DNA of 14,077 bases from JBBQVO01 sp038211505 (lineage in GTDB: Bacteria; Chloroflexota; Dehalococcoidia; DSTF01; JACRBR01), in NCBI GenBank assembly GCA_038211505.1, contig JBBQVO010000082.1:1-14077 (forward strand), read 5' to 3'. Numbering within the stretch: the first letter of the stretch is position 1; each line of letters opens with the position of its first letter. A program made the translations under genes and the position numbers. Of the stretch, positions 1 to 6,909 are shown one piece after another. A model generated the notes under the pieces. It was given only the letters and a program-made list of their open reading frames with translations, was not told the DNA's origin and did no database searches.

Positions 1-1815
1 TATCTGAGCGCGAGCCGCGGGTTCGACTTCACCGCCTACAAGCGCGCGAGCCTCCTCCGCCGCATACAGAAGCGGCTGCATGCCGTCTCCGTCGAGTCGT
101 ACGCCGAGTACACGGACTATCTCGAGACGCACACCGAAGAATTCGCCGAGCTCTTCAACACCGTGCTGATCAACGTGACGAGCTTCTTCCGCGACCCGGC
201 GCTGTGGGATGTGATCAACAAGACCGTCATCCCGGCGATCATCGCATCGAAGCGCGAGCACGAACCGATTCGCATCTGGAGCGCCGGTTGCGCCTCAGGC
301 GAAGAGCCGTACACGCTCGCGATTTGCCTCGCCGAATCGCTGGGCGACATGCAGTTTCGGAAGCGCGTGAAGATTTATGCGACGGACATCGACGAGGAGG
401 CGCTGGCATCGGCGCGTCTCGCGACGTACCCGGCGAAGGCGCTCGATGAGGTGCCGGAGGCGCTGCGTGAGGAATACTTCGAACGCGCGAACGGCAACTA
501 CGTCTTCCGCAAGGATCTCCGCCGTTCCGTGATCTTCGGCCGCAATGATCTGCTGCAGGACGCGCCGATCTCGCGCGTCGATCTGCTGATCTGCCGCAAC
601 ACGCTGATGTACTTCAACTCCGAAGCGCAGGGCCGCGTCATGGCGCGGTTCTTATTCGCGCTCGGCGACGAGGGCTTCCTGGCGCTCGGCAAAGCGGAGA
701 CGCTGCTGACGCACACGTCGATGCTCAAAGCGGTCGATCTCAAGCAGCGCATCTTCTCCAAGACGGATCGCGGTAACGCACGCGATCGGACGCGCATCGT
801 CACGGATGCGCCGCTCGACGGCAACACCGGCGGCGATGCGACGAACGCGCTTCTGCTGCATCACGTGGCGTTCGAGGTCGATCCTACGCCGCAGGTCAGC
901 GTCGACGCGAGTGGCTACGTTGTCGCCGCCAACGATCGGGCGCGCCAGGTGTTCGGCATCTCGGCCGGCGATATCGGCCGGCCCCTGCAGGATTTGGAGA
1001 TCTCCTACCGTCCGGTCGAGCTGCGGTCGCTGATCGATCGTGCGTACGGCGATCGGCGGCCGTTGACGATGCCTGAGGTCGAGTGGCGGCGCGACAGCGG
1101 CGACGCCCGCTGGTTCAACATTCAGCTTGTGCCGCTGCGCGACCCGCAGGGCGTCGTCGTCGGCGTCAACCTCGGCTTCTTCGATGTCACGGCGGCGCAC
1201 CAGATGAAGGAAGAGCTACGGCAGTCGAAGCACGAGCTGGAGACGGCGTACGAAGAATTGCAATCGACGAACGAAGAGCTCGAGACGACGAACGAAGAGC
1301 TGCAGTCGACCGTCGAGGAGCTCGAGACGACGAACGAAGAGCTGCAATCGACCAACGAAGAGCTCGAGACGATGAACGAGGAGCTCCAGTCGACGAACGA
1401 AGAGCTGGAGACGGTCAACACCGAGACGCGCGAGCGCGGCTCCGAACTCGATCACGTCAACGCGTTTCTCGAAACGGTGCTCACGAGCCTGCGCGTCGGC
1501 GTGGTCGTCGTCGGGCCGGAGATGCTGATCGAGGCGTGGAACCGCAGCGCCGAGAATCTCTGGGGCATGCGGAGCGAAGAAGTCGAGGGCACGAACTTCC
1601 TCAATCTCGACACGGGGCTGCCGGTGCAGGAGATCAAGCAGCTCGTGCGCGACTGCCTCGCCGGCACGATCGATCGCGACGAGCAGGTGGTGAAGGCGAC
1701 AGATCGCCGCGGCAAGGCGATCACCTGCCGCGTCACCTGCATGCCGCTGCAGAGCGGCGCCGGCGACCGCCGCGACGGCGTCATCCTGCTGATGGAAGAG
1801 ATCGACGAGGCGTAG
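1..1815 (+). CDS. cheR: CheR-type protein-glutamate methyltransferase with two PAS domains (5' end cut by window)
   Basis: The frame is open from base 1, so the gene starts upstream; 604 codons are visible. Residues 1-55 look like the CheR N-terminal helical domain and run into NVTSFFRD. The methyltransferase follows, with the SAM-binding motif SAGCASGEEPY at about 94-104 and the CheR signature LLICRNTLMYF near 195-205. CheR enzymes methylate glutamates on chemoreceptors using S-adenosylmethionine. A first PAS domain lies at about 290-400, a coiled coil of eight alternating EELQSTN/EELETTN heptads at 418-473, and a second PAS domain at about 485-604. No membrane segment is seen, so the protein is probably cytoplasmic. 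The layout matches the large CheB/CheR-PAS sensor proteins; a CheB domain could lie upstream. PAS ligand and target receptor are unknown. The last 86 codons before the terminal few recur downstream as a separate fragment. Confidence 0.93.
   Translation, partial: YLSASRGFDFTAYKRASLLRRIQKRLHAVSVESYAEYTDYLETHTEEFAELFNTVLINVTSFFRDPALWDVINKTVIPAIIASKREHEPIRIWSAGCASGEEPYTLAICLAESLGDMQFRKRVKIYATDIDEEALASARLATYPAKALDEVPEALREEYFERANGNYVFRKDLRRSVIFGRNDLLQDAPISRVDLLICRNTLMYFNSEAQGRVMARFLFALGDEGFLALGKAETLLTHTSMLKAVDLKQRIFSKTDRGNARDRTRIVTDAPLDGNTGGDATNALLLHHVAFEVDPTPQVSVDASGYVVAANDRARQVFGISAGDIGRPLQDLEISYRPVELRSLIDRAYGDRRPLTMPEVEWRRDSGDARWFNIQLVPLRDPQGVVVGVNLGFFDVTAAHQMKEELRQSKHELETAYEELQSTNEELETTNEELQSTVEELETTNEELQSTNEELETMNEELQSTNEELETVNTETRERGSELDHVNAFLETVLTSLRVGVVVVGPEMLIEAWNRSAENLWGMRSEEVEGTNFLNLDTGLPVQEIKQLVRDCLAGTIDRDEQVVKATDRRGKAITCRVTCMPLQSGAGDRRDGVILLMEEIDEA
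1252..1419 (+). repeat. Eight in-frame 21-bp repeats encoding a heptad coiled coil
   Basis: Eight consecutive heptads alternate strictly between EELQSTN-like and EELETTN-like units, so the effective repeat is 14 residues (42 bp). The underlying DNA is correspondingly repetitive. This type of linker is well known between PAS domains of CheR fusions and probably forms a parallel signalling helix. Replication slippage could change the number of heptads. Confidence 0.9.
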
Positions 1816-1843
1816 CGCCGGCGCTGGCCGCGTTGCGGCGCTA
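1813..1843. terminator. Possible stem-loop just after the cheR-PAS gene
   Basis: TAGCGCCG at 1813-1820, overlapping the stop codon, has its perfect reverse complement at 1836-1843, leaving a 15-base loop. The site lies in the 88-bp gap between two converging genes. There is no T run after the stem, so it is only a weak candidate for a terminator. Confidence 0.3.
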
Positions 1844-1903
1844 TGCGCCTTCGCATGCGCGAGATCGCGACTGCGAACAACACCGTACGAACGTTCGCGG
1901 CGC

Positions 1904-2308
1904 CTACGGGCTAGGCGCTGCAGTGATCGTCACTGGATTCTCGTCACCCGGGTAGCGGCTGCGGAAGAGGATCGTCATCTCGCCGCGCGCGCTTTCGGGT
2001 ACGCCGGCGGACTCCCAGATCGCGATCTCGTAGTCGTAGGCCGGCGCCCAGGCGAAGGTGATGGGCATCCGCGGCGTCCGCTTGAGGCAGCTGCGGACGG
2101 CCGCCCCGACGGCGGCGAGCTGACCCGCGGGCCAGGCATCGATGTAGGCCAGCTCACCCGGTTTGCTCGTCAGTGCCAGCGCGTGGACGGCGTCGGCGAA
2201 CGTTGCTTCGGCGCCCAAGTCGTCGAGTATGTGGATCGGAAAGCTGTCGATGCGCTCCGGATCGAAGATAAAGTTTGCCTTATGAATGATGAAGTGCATT
2301 CGCGGCAT
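1904..2308 (-). CDS. Protein of unknown function, 134 residues
   Basis: A complete frame with GAGGGGGAT a few bases upstream of the ATG, which supports both the start and expression. I do not recognise the family. The protein is soluble-looking, with no signal peptide or membrane segment. The N-terminal part (MHFIIHKANFIFDPERIDSF) and a central stretch of aromatic and acidic residues (WAPAYDYEIAIWESAG) suggest a compact alpha/beta fold, but this is a guess. It converges on the cheR-PAS gene and diverges from the hydrolase-cyclase gene, sharing an 86-bp gap that contains a strong inverted repeat. It also lies inside the segment bounded by the two copies of the cheR-PAS tail, so it may have arrived together with the cyclase gene. 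Confidence 0.75.
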   Translation of the reverse strand: MPRMHFIIHKANFIFDPERIDSFPIHILDDLGAEATFADAVHALALTSKPGELAYIDAWPAGQLAAVGAAVRSCLKRTPRMPITFAWAPAYDYEIAIWESAGVPESARGEMTILFRSRYPGDENPVTITAAPSP

Positions 2309-2322
2309 GTATCCCCCTCATG

Positions 2323-2374
2323 CTTGTAAGCGAGCGATTGTCGGATACCGGATAATGCGCTCGCAGCCTGCAAG
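2323..2374. promoter_or_regulatory. Imperfect hairpin/inverted repeat in the divergent gap
   Basis: Left arm 2323-2342 pairs with right arm 2351-2374 around an 8-base loop. The stem contains CTTGTA/TGCAAG (one G-T wobble), GCGAGCG/CGCTCGC (perfect) and ATTGTC/GATAAT (one wobble), interrupted by a single bulged G at 2357 and a small internal loop. The right arm includes GATAAT at 2351-2356, a good -10 hexamer for the rightward gene starting at 2396, but I see no convincing -35 at normal spacing. It could be an operator for both divergent genes, or a structured 5' leader. Confidence 0.55.
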
Positions 2375-2395
2375 TGTCAATGGAAGCGACGCGCG

Positions 2396-3733
2396 ATGAG
2401 TCCACCCATTCGTATTCTAACGACCACGGACGGTGTCCAGTTGGCTTGCTGCGCTTGGGGTGAAGGGCCGCCGCTTGTCTTCGTCCGCGGCTGGATGAGC
2501 AACGTCGAGCTCGCGTGGGAGATTCCGGGCTTCGTTAGCTTCTTCGAGCCGCTCGCTCGGCACTTCCGGATCATCTTCTACGACACGCGCGGCAACGGGC
2601 TCTCCGATCGCGATCCGCCGTCGCTCCAGTTCGAAGACCTCGTACGCGATCTGGAAACGGTGATGGACGCGTACGTGCAGCAGCCGGCGGTGCTCTACGG
2701 CCAGTGCTTCGGCGGGCCGATCGCGATCGCCTACGCGGCGCGCCATCCGGAACGCGTGTCGAAGCTGATCCTCGATGGGACCTACGCGCGGGGTGAGGCT
2801 CTGGGGAGCCAGGCGCAGCGCGACCGCTTGCTGACGATGCTGCGCGAGGAGCCGCAGGCGGCGATGTTCGCTCTCGGCTATTACACGGATCCGAAGGCGG
2901 AACAGAACGTCACCCTCGCGAAACACTACGAGGAGCTGCGCCGGACGCCGGAGTTCGTAACAATCGAAGGGGCGATCAAGCTCTACGAGTGCGGATTCAA
3001 CGTTGATGTCACGGCGGATCTCGGCAAGCTTCAGGCGCCGACGATGGTCATGCATCGTCGCAAGAATGGCGCCGTGCCATTCAACGCGGGGCGCGACCTC
3101 GCGGCGCATATTCCGGACGCGAAGTTCGTGCCGCAGCAGGGTGCGGCGGCGAATCCGTGGTATGGCGATGCGGCCGAGGTGCAACGGGCGATCGAGTCGT
3201 TTCTCGGCGTGTCGTTGCTCGGAGAGGTTGATCGTCGCGAGCGTTCACCCTTGACGATTCTGTTCACGGACATCGAGTCATCGACCGCCACGACGCAGCG
3301 TATCGGCGACGAGGGAGCGCAGGGCATCGTCCGCATCCACAACGCGATCGTGCGCGAAGCGGTGAAGGCGGCCGACGGCCGCGAAGTCAAACACACCGGG
3401 GACGGCATCATGGCGTCGTTCTCGTCAGCAACGCGCGGCGTCGAGTGCGCGATCGCCATCCAGCGCGAGCTGGCGTCGCGTCCGGGGGCGCCGCGCGTGC
3501 GGATTGGCGTGAATTCCGGCGAGCCCGTTGTCGAGGACGGCGATCTGTTCGGGACGGCGGTGCAGTTGGCCGCGCGGGCGTGTTCTCACGCGCTGCCCGG
3601 ACAGATCCTGGTGGCTAACGTCGTTCGCGAGCTGACGGCGGGCAAGGGCTTCGTCTATCGCGACATCGGGGAGGTGGAGCTGCGGGGCTTCGAGAGCCCC
3701 GTTCGACTCTACGAGATCGGCTGGCACAAATAG
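2396..3733 (+). CDS. Alpha/beta-hydrolase-fold domain fused to class III adenylate cyclase
   Basis: A 445-residue protein with no membrane segments. Residues 1-272 follow an alpha/beta-hydrolase fold: FYDTRGNGLSDR at 61-72 and the nucleophile elbow YGQCFGG at 101-107. Residues 283-445 form a class III nucleotide cyclase domain. Metal-binding aspartates are D292 (FTDIES) and D336 (HTGDG). K332 and D383 fit the adenine-selecting Lys/Asp pair, so cAMP is the likely product. R394 is the transition-state arginine, but the usual asparagine four residues before it is Gln390. The hydrolase part has Cys104 where Ser is usual, Asn224 where the acid is expected (HRRKNGAVPF), and no histidine in QGAAANPW, so it is probably a binding or regulatory module. 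GGAAG lies about 10 bases before the ATG. Fusions of this order are known in several phyla; their ligands are mostly unknown. Confidence 0.92.
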   Translation: MSPPIRILTTTDGVQLACCAWGEGPPLVFVRGWMSNVELAWEIPGFVSFFEPLARHFRIIFYDTRGNGLSDRDPPSLQFEDLVRDLETVMDAYVQQPAVLYGQCFGGPIAIAYAARHPERVSKLILDGTYARGEALGSQAQRDRLLTMLREEPQAAMFALGYYTDPKAEQNVTLAKHYEELRRTPEFVTIEGAIKLYECGFNVDVTADLGKLQAPTMVMHRRKNGAVPFNAGRDLAAHIPDAKFVPQQGAAANPWYGDAAEVQRAIESFLGVSLLGEVDRRERSPLTILFTDIESSTATTQRIGDEGAQGIVRIHNAIVREAVKAADGREVKHTGDGIMASFSSATRGVECAIAIQRELASRPGAPRVRIGVNSGEPVVEDGDLFGTAVQLAARACSHALPGQILVANVVRELTAGKGFVYRDIGEVELRGFESPVRLYEIGWHK

Positions 3734-3771
3734 CCGCTCCGCCGCGGTCGATTGAACCCGGACGCACATAC

Positions 3772-4053
3772 GAAAGCGCCGAGAACCTGTGGGGCCTGCG
3801 GAGCGAAGAAGTCGAGGGCACGAACTTCCTCAATCTCGACACGGGGCTGCCGGTGCAGGAGATCAAGCAGCTCGTGCGCGACTGCCTCGCAGGCACGATC
3901 GACCGCGACGAGCAGGTGGTGAAGGCGACGGATCGGCGCGGCAAAGCGATCACCTGCCGCGTCACGTGCATGCCGCTGCAGAGCGGCGCCGGCGACCGCC
4001 GCGACGGCGTCATCCTGCTGATGGAAGAGATCCTCGACGAGCCGTCAGGTTGA
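3772..4053 (+). pseudogene. Orphan copy of the 3' end of the CheR-PAS gene (second PAS domain)
   Basis: Bases 3775-4032 match 1546-1803 with nine differences in 258 bases and no gap. Eight are silent third-position changes; one changes Met to Leu. After that the copy reads ILDEPSG-stop where the parent reads IDEA-stop. The match begins abruptly at SAENLWG, 41 bases past the cyclase stop codon and in a different frame from it. There is no Shine-Dalgarno site or start codon close to the match start; an internal ATG before QEIKQL is a shadow possibility only. The first part of the PAS domain and all of CheR are missing, so the fragment is presumably non-functional. The silent-biased differences indicate that the copied sequence was under protein-level selection before being stranded here. 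Confidence 0.85.
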
Positions 4054-4127
4054 TGGGCCGGCGCCAGCGGCCGGGTCTGCGCATACTGGTTCAGTGGCCT
4101 TGAACGGGTCAGCGTCGAAGCTACCCC

Positions 4128-4189
4128 GCGCGGGCTGAAACGCCCGCGCTACAGGTAACCGCGCTGCAGGTGACCCGCGCTACAGGTGA
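4128..4189. repeat. Small hairpin plus three near-identical 15-bp direct repeats
   Basis: GCGCGGGC (4128-4135) and GCCCGCGC (4142-4149) form a perfect 8-bp stem around TGAAAC. From inside the right arm onward, CCGCGCTACAGGTAA (4144-4158), CCGCGCTGCAGGTGA (4159-4173) and CCGCGCTACAGGTGA (4175-4189) follow with a period of 15-16 bp. The form, a G/C stem around a short A-rich loop followed by a CGCTACAG-like tail, resembles dispersed extragenic repeats found in many copies in some GC-rich genomes. Nothing else recognisable lies in the 271-bp gap 4054-4324. Confidence 0.6.
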
Positions 4190-4324
4190 GATGAGCCTTC
4201 AGTGCCCTGCTAGGTGATCGATGATGTTTCGCTGCTCGCGACGCTGGCGCGAACGAGAGAGTGGGCGCGAGCCGTCACCGATCTCACGCGATTGCGTCAT
4301 CGTGTCTTCGACAACTCGGAGTCG

Positions 4325-5959
4325 TTAGGGGCATGCTCCGAAATGCGAGGCCGCAAACTGCAGATCCGTGGAGTTGATCGTGCCGTTCTTGTCCATGTCG
4401 AAATCGAGAATGTAGCCGGGATTCGTGGAGGGGCCGAAGGCGGTGGCGATCTGCTGCAGGTCAGTCGAGTTGACCGTGAGGTTGCCGTCGACTGACGCGA
4501 TCTCCTTCGCGTCGCCACAGCCGTCGCCGTCGGTATTCGTTGCCTGCGGGTTGGTGTCGTAGAAGCAGATCTCGATCACGTCACGCACGCCGTCTCCATC
4601 GGCGTCTCCCGACGGTCCGCAATCCGCCGTTGCCGGTTTTGATGCGGGATTGGTGGGATCGGTGCCGAGCGCGCACTCGGCGCCATCGAGATAGCGATCG
4701 CCGTCCGTGTCTTCCTTCGACGGATCTGTGGCGGCGGTAGCACCCGGACACAGCGCGTGCGACGAGCCGCCCGGCCCCAGATTGAGCTCGTCCGTATTCG
4801 ACAGTCCATCGTTGTCGATGTCGGGATCGCAGGCATCGCCGAGGAGATCGCTGTTGGCCCGGGTGAGGTCGTCGTACGGCTTGGCCGGATGCAGGTTCAC
4901 GAGGTTGCGATCGTAGTTCGTTTGTCCGTAGTTCGCGACCGTCGGGCAGTTGTCGACGACGTCCGGGATCAAGTCGCCATCGGCGTCCGGCAACGTGTAG
5001 TTGGAGAAGAACGACCAGATCAGGTCCGTCGCGCTGATCTGGTGTGTCGTATAGCCGAGGCTCGGGACGTCGAACGATCCGGGCCAAGTGTGGCCGCCGC
5101 CATCAACGGCATAAAGCTCGACGACGGCGCCGTTCGCGCACGAGCCGTACTGCACGAGCCTCACTTCAGTACCGATCTGCGACTCCTGCCGCGTGCCGCC
5201 ACAGCCGTTGTGCGCCGCCCAGTCGGAGAGCACGTCCTCGGCCGGGGTGTTGTCGTCGATCGGCAGGCGATAGACGATGCTGCTGCCGCCGCCGTTAAAT
5301 GGAACCGTTGGGTCGGCGGTGCCGTGGAAGGCGATCATCGGCCGCGGAGCCGTGTCGGGGCAGGTCTCCGCCGGGTTGAGATTCAGCGACATGGGCGCGT
5401 AGTAGGCGCCGGCGACGGGGGCGAAGGCGGCGATGCGGCTCGAGAGGCTGCAGGCGAGGCGGACGGACATCATCGCGCCGTTGGAGATGCCGCTGGTGTA
5501 GACGCGGCTCTGGTCGATGCAGCTCGACGCGATCAGCGAATCAATGATGGCGCTGGTGAACGCGACGTCGTCGGGCTGCGGTGGCGCGAACTGCCATGCG
5601 TTCCAGCCTTGGGGGGAAGGAGGGACGCCATCGGGGAAGACGGCGATGAAGCCGGCGCTGTCTGACTTCGCCGAGAAGCCGCTGTAGACCTCCTGCTCGA
5701 TAGCGTTGGAACCGTGGCCGTGGAAGCTGAAGACGACGGGCACGGGGCTGGCGCCGGTGTACGAGGCCGGAACATGCACGCGGTACGAGCGCGTGAGGCC
5801 GCCGCTGACGAGCGACTTCACGGTCGTGCCTGATGGCTGCGGGCGCGCGGGGCTGCAGGTCTCGCCCGTGGCGAAGGCGTGGGGTGGGGCCGCCGACGGC
5901 CACGCAGCAGCCGCGAGGGCGCCGATGAGGATCATCGCCAGAAGCAGCACGCCCTTCAT
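4325..5959 (-). CDS. Secreted PHB-depolymerase/LpqC-family esterase with calcium-binding repeats and dockerin-like C-terminus
   Basis: 544 residues. A signal peptide (MKGVLLLAMILIGALAAAAW) indicates export. The catalytic domain spans about 45-320: oxyanion region FHGHG at 79-83, nucleophile GISNG with Ser159, Asp216 in FHGTADPTVPF, and His290 in GGGHTWPG. This set is typical of the family that contains PHB depolymerases, feruloyl esterases and acetylxylan esterases; the actual substrate cannot be read from sequence. Five Asp-rich thrombospondin-type-3-like calcium loops follow (near 325, 378, 417, 452 and 475). The end has two dockerin/EF-hand-like repeats (VNSTDLQQIATAFG and INSTDLQFAASHFG) ending at 541. 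Several cysteines fit disulfides outside the cell. AAGGAAG precedes the ATG. It appears to be a single-gene unit with its own promoter. The dockerin-like end may bind a partner or simply stabilise the protein with calcium. Confidence 0.92.
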   Translation of the reverse strand: MKGVLLLAMILIGALAAAAWPSAAPPHAFATGETCSPARPQPSGTTVKSLVSGGLTRSYRVHVPASYTGASPVPVVFSFHGHGSNAIEQEVYSGFSAKSDSAGFIAVFPDGVPPSPQGWNAWQFAPPQPDDVAFTSAIIDSLIASSCIDQSRVYTSGISNGAMMSVRLACSLSSRIAAFAPVAGAYYAPMSLNLNPAETCPDTAPRPMIAFHGTADPTVPFNGGGSSIVYRLPIDDNTPAEDVLSDWAAHNGCGGTRQESQIGTEVRLVQYGSCANGAVVELYAVDGGGHTWPGSFDVPSLGYTTHQISATDLIWSFFSNYTLPDADGDLIPDVVDNCPTVANYGQTNYDRNLVNLHPAKPYDDLTRANSDLLGDACDPDIDNDGLSNTDELNLGPGGSSHALCPGATAATDPSKEDTDGDRYLDGAECALGTDPTNPASKPATADCGPSGDADGDGVRDVIEICFYDTNPQATNTDGDGCGDAKEIASVDGNLTVNSTDLQQIATAFGPSTNPGYILDFDMDKNGTINSTDLQFAASHFGACP

Positions 5960-5991
5960 GGGTCTTCCTTCCGAGTAGCGGGGTTGGGCGC

Positions 5992-6020
5992 ATCGTAGTC
6001 GGAGCCGAGCATGGCGTCAA
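5992..6020 (-). promoter_or_regulatory. Sigma-70-like promoter candidate for the esterase gene
   Basis: Read on the minus strand, TTGACG (6015-6020) is followed after exactly 17 bases by TACGAT (5992-5997). That is five of six and four of six consensus matches. The -10 ends 32 bases before the esterase start codon, leaving room for a short leader with the AAGGAAG ribosome site. Confidence 0.55.
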
Positions 6021-6137
6021 CTGCCCTGAGATGCCATCTCGTGGAGTTCGCGGCGTCACTATCTGGTCATCGTGGCCTGAAGGACAGACGAAGACTACGC
6101 AGGCGGGCTCGATTTCCGTCGTCATCGGCAATTTGAT

Positions 6138-6261
6138 CTATGCGGTCGCGATGAGGCGGACATCGAGGTGCGGCGATGCGAGCAGCAACTGATCGGCGAG
6201 AGAGCGCGAGACGAGGCGACGAAGGCCGCCGCGCCGTTCGTGAGCGAGGACGACGTCGTTC
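6138..6261 (-). pseudogene. Orphan copy of the 3' end of the short-KdpD gene (Usp domain tail)
   Basis: Bases 6138-6261 match 7350-7473, the last 40 codons and stop of the kdpD-like gene, with 11 differences in 124 bases and no gap. On the minus strand the copy reads NDVVLAHERRGGLRRLVSRS and continues in frame to the conserved end LIATA-stop. Of the ten codons that differ, seven are silent and three change residues (His to Asp, Met to Leu, His to Arg). Homology stops abruptly upstream of the first Asn, and no start codon or ribosome site serves it. Apart from this fragment and the esterase promoter, the 345-bp gap 5960-6304 holds nothing I recognise. Confidence 0.85.
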
Positions 6262-6304
6262 TACTCAGTCGTTCCTCCTGGAGCCGAAGCGAGCGACTCG
6301 CCGG

Positions 6305-6757
6305 CTAGAAGAGAGGCTTGGTCTTCGCATCGTCTTCCGGAGGTTTCATGAGTTCCCGTAGCCAGAGCAGCGCCCAGGTGGTTTGCATCAGCGTGTCCAA
6401 CAGATAAATCTTCGAGATGCGACCACGAACGCTGTAGAAGAAACTGATGGACGCAAGCGCGCTGCTCACGCCGAAAGCGAGTAGGCCCGTTCTTCGCGAC
6501 TCGACATCACCGGTACGCGCCGCGAGCACCGAGTGCAGTCCGACGAGGGTCAGCAGACAGCCCACCGTCTTCACGAGCCAAAGATCCGCCTTCGGACCGG
6601 TGACGGCCTGGAAGGACTTCATGCTCGCGAGCGGCCACATGCCTGTCGCGACCATGAAAGCCCCGTGGGCCACGGCCAAGAGTCGCACGTTGGTGCGCTC
6701 CGGCGAGGTCGTTCGCTCGACTGGTTCACATCGCATGTTGGCCATTGGCCGGATCAT
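6305..6757 (-). CDS. Unknown multi-pass membrane protein, about 150 residues
   Basis: Roughly four hydrophobic segments follow a polar N-terminus: near residues 26-45 (LLAVAHGAFMVATGMWPLA), 60-80, 89-108 and 120-135. The stretch SFQAVTGPKADLWLVKTVG between the first two is distinctive and looks familiar from uncharacterised bacterial membrane proteins, but I cannot name a family. The C-terminus is charged (KPPEDDAKTK). Internal ATGs at codons 6 and 8 are alternative starts, since the ribosome site before the first ATG is weak. The gene lies 77 bp downstream of the 24-residue peptide gene on the same strand, within the segment bounded by kdpD and the copy of its tail. A short GCGAG/CTCGC hairpin lies just after its stop (6289-6301). 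Confidence 0.75.
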   Translation of the reverse strand: MIRPMANMRCEPVERTTSPERTNVRLLAVAHGAFMVATGMWPLASMKSFQAVTGPKADLWLVKTVGCLLTLVGLHSVLAARTGDVESRRTGLLAFGVSSALASISFFYSVRGRISKIYLLDTLMQTTWALLWLRELMKPPEDDAKTKPLF

Positions 6758-6834
6758 CGAGAAATCCGCTCGCTGGACATGTACCGGCGGCCGAGATTCA
6801 TCTCAGTGGCCGACGCGCCAGGACACGCGGAGGA

Positions 6835-6909
6835 TCAAGCTCGACGCGCGAGAAGGACGATGACCACGATGATCAAGATCAGAACGAGTACTCCGCCACC
6901 GATGTACAT
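6835..6909 (-). CDS. 24-residue single-span membrane peptide
   Basis: Below the usual gene-calling length, but the signals are good. On the minus strand AGGAGG (6914-6919) lies four bases before an ATG that opens MYIGGGVLVLILIIVVIVLL followed by ARRA and TGA. The peptide is one hydrophobic helix with a glycine-rich start and a basic end, expected to place the C-terminus in the cytoplasm. Similar tiny MYIGGG-type peptides occur in other GC-rich bacteria as hypothetical proteins, to my recollection. A longer same-frame reading from 7317 exists, but it is low-complexity Arg/Ser sequence and ignores the ribosome site. Confidence 0.65.
   Translation of the reverse strand: MYIGGGVLVLILIIVVIVLLARRA

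Noticed and set aside
1252..1419. 21-bp repeats as a possible CRISPR or intergenic tandem array
   Set aside because: They are in frame within a gene and encode a regular coiled coil; there are no unique spacers.
1083..1955. 290-codon + strand frame inside and beyond the cheR-PAS gene
   Set aside because: Arg/Ala-rich shadow of a strongly supported gene in another frame; common in GC-rich DNA.
3853..4053. 66-codon frame starting at an internal codon of the duplicated PAS tail
   Set aside because: Part of the orphan gene fragment; no ribosome site, and it lacks half of the domain.
4757..5665. 302-codon + strand frame opposite the esterase
   Set aside because: Val/Arg/Asp-rich shadow of the esterase codons, with no ribosome site and no recognisable domain.
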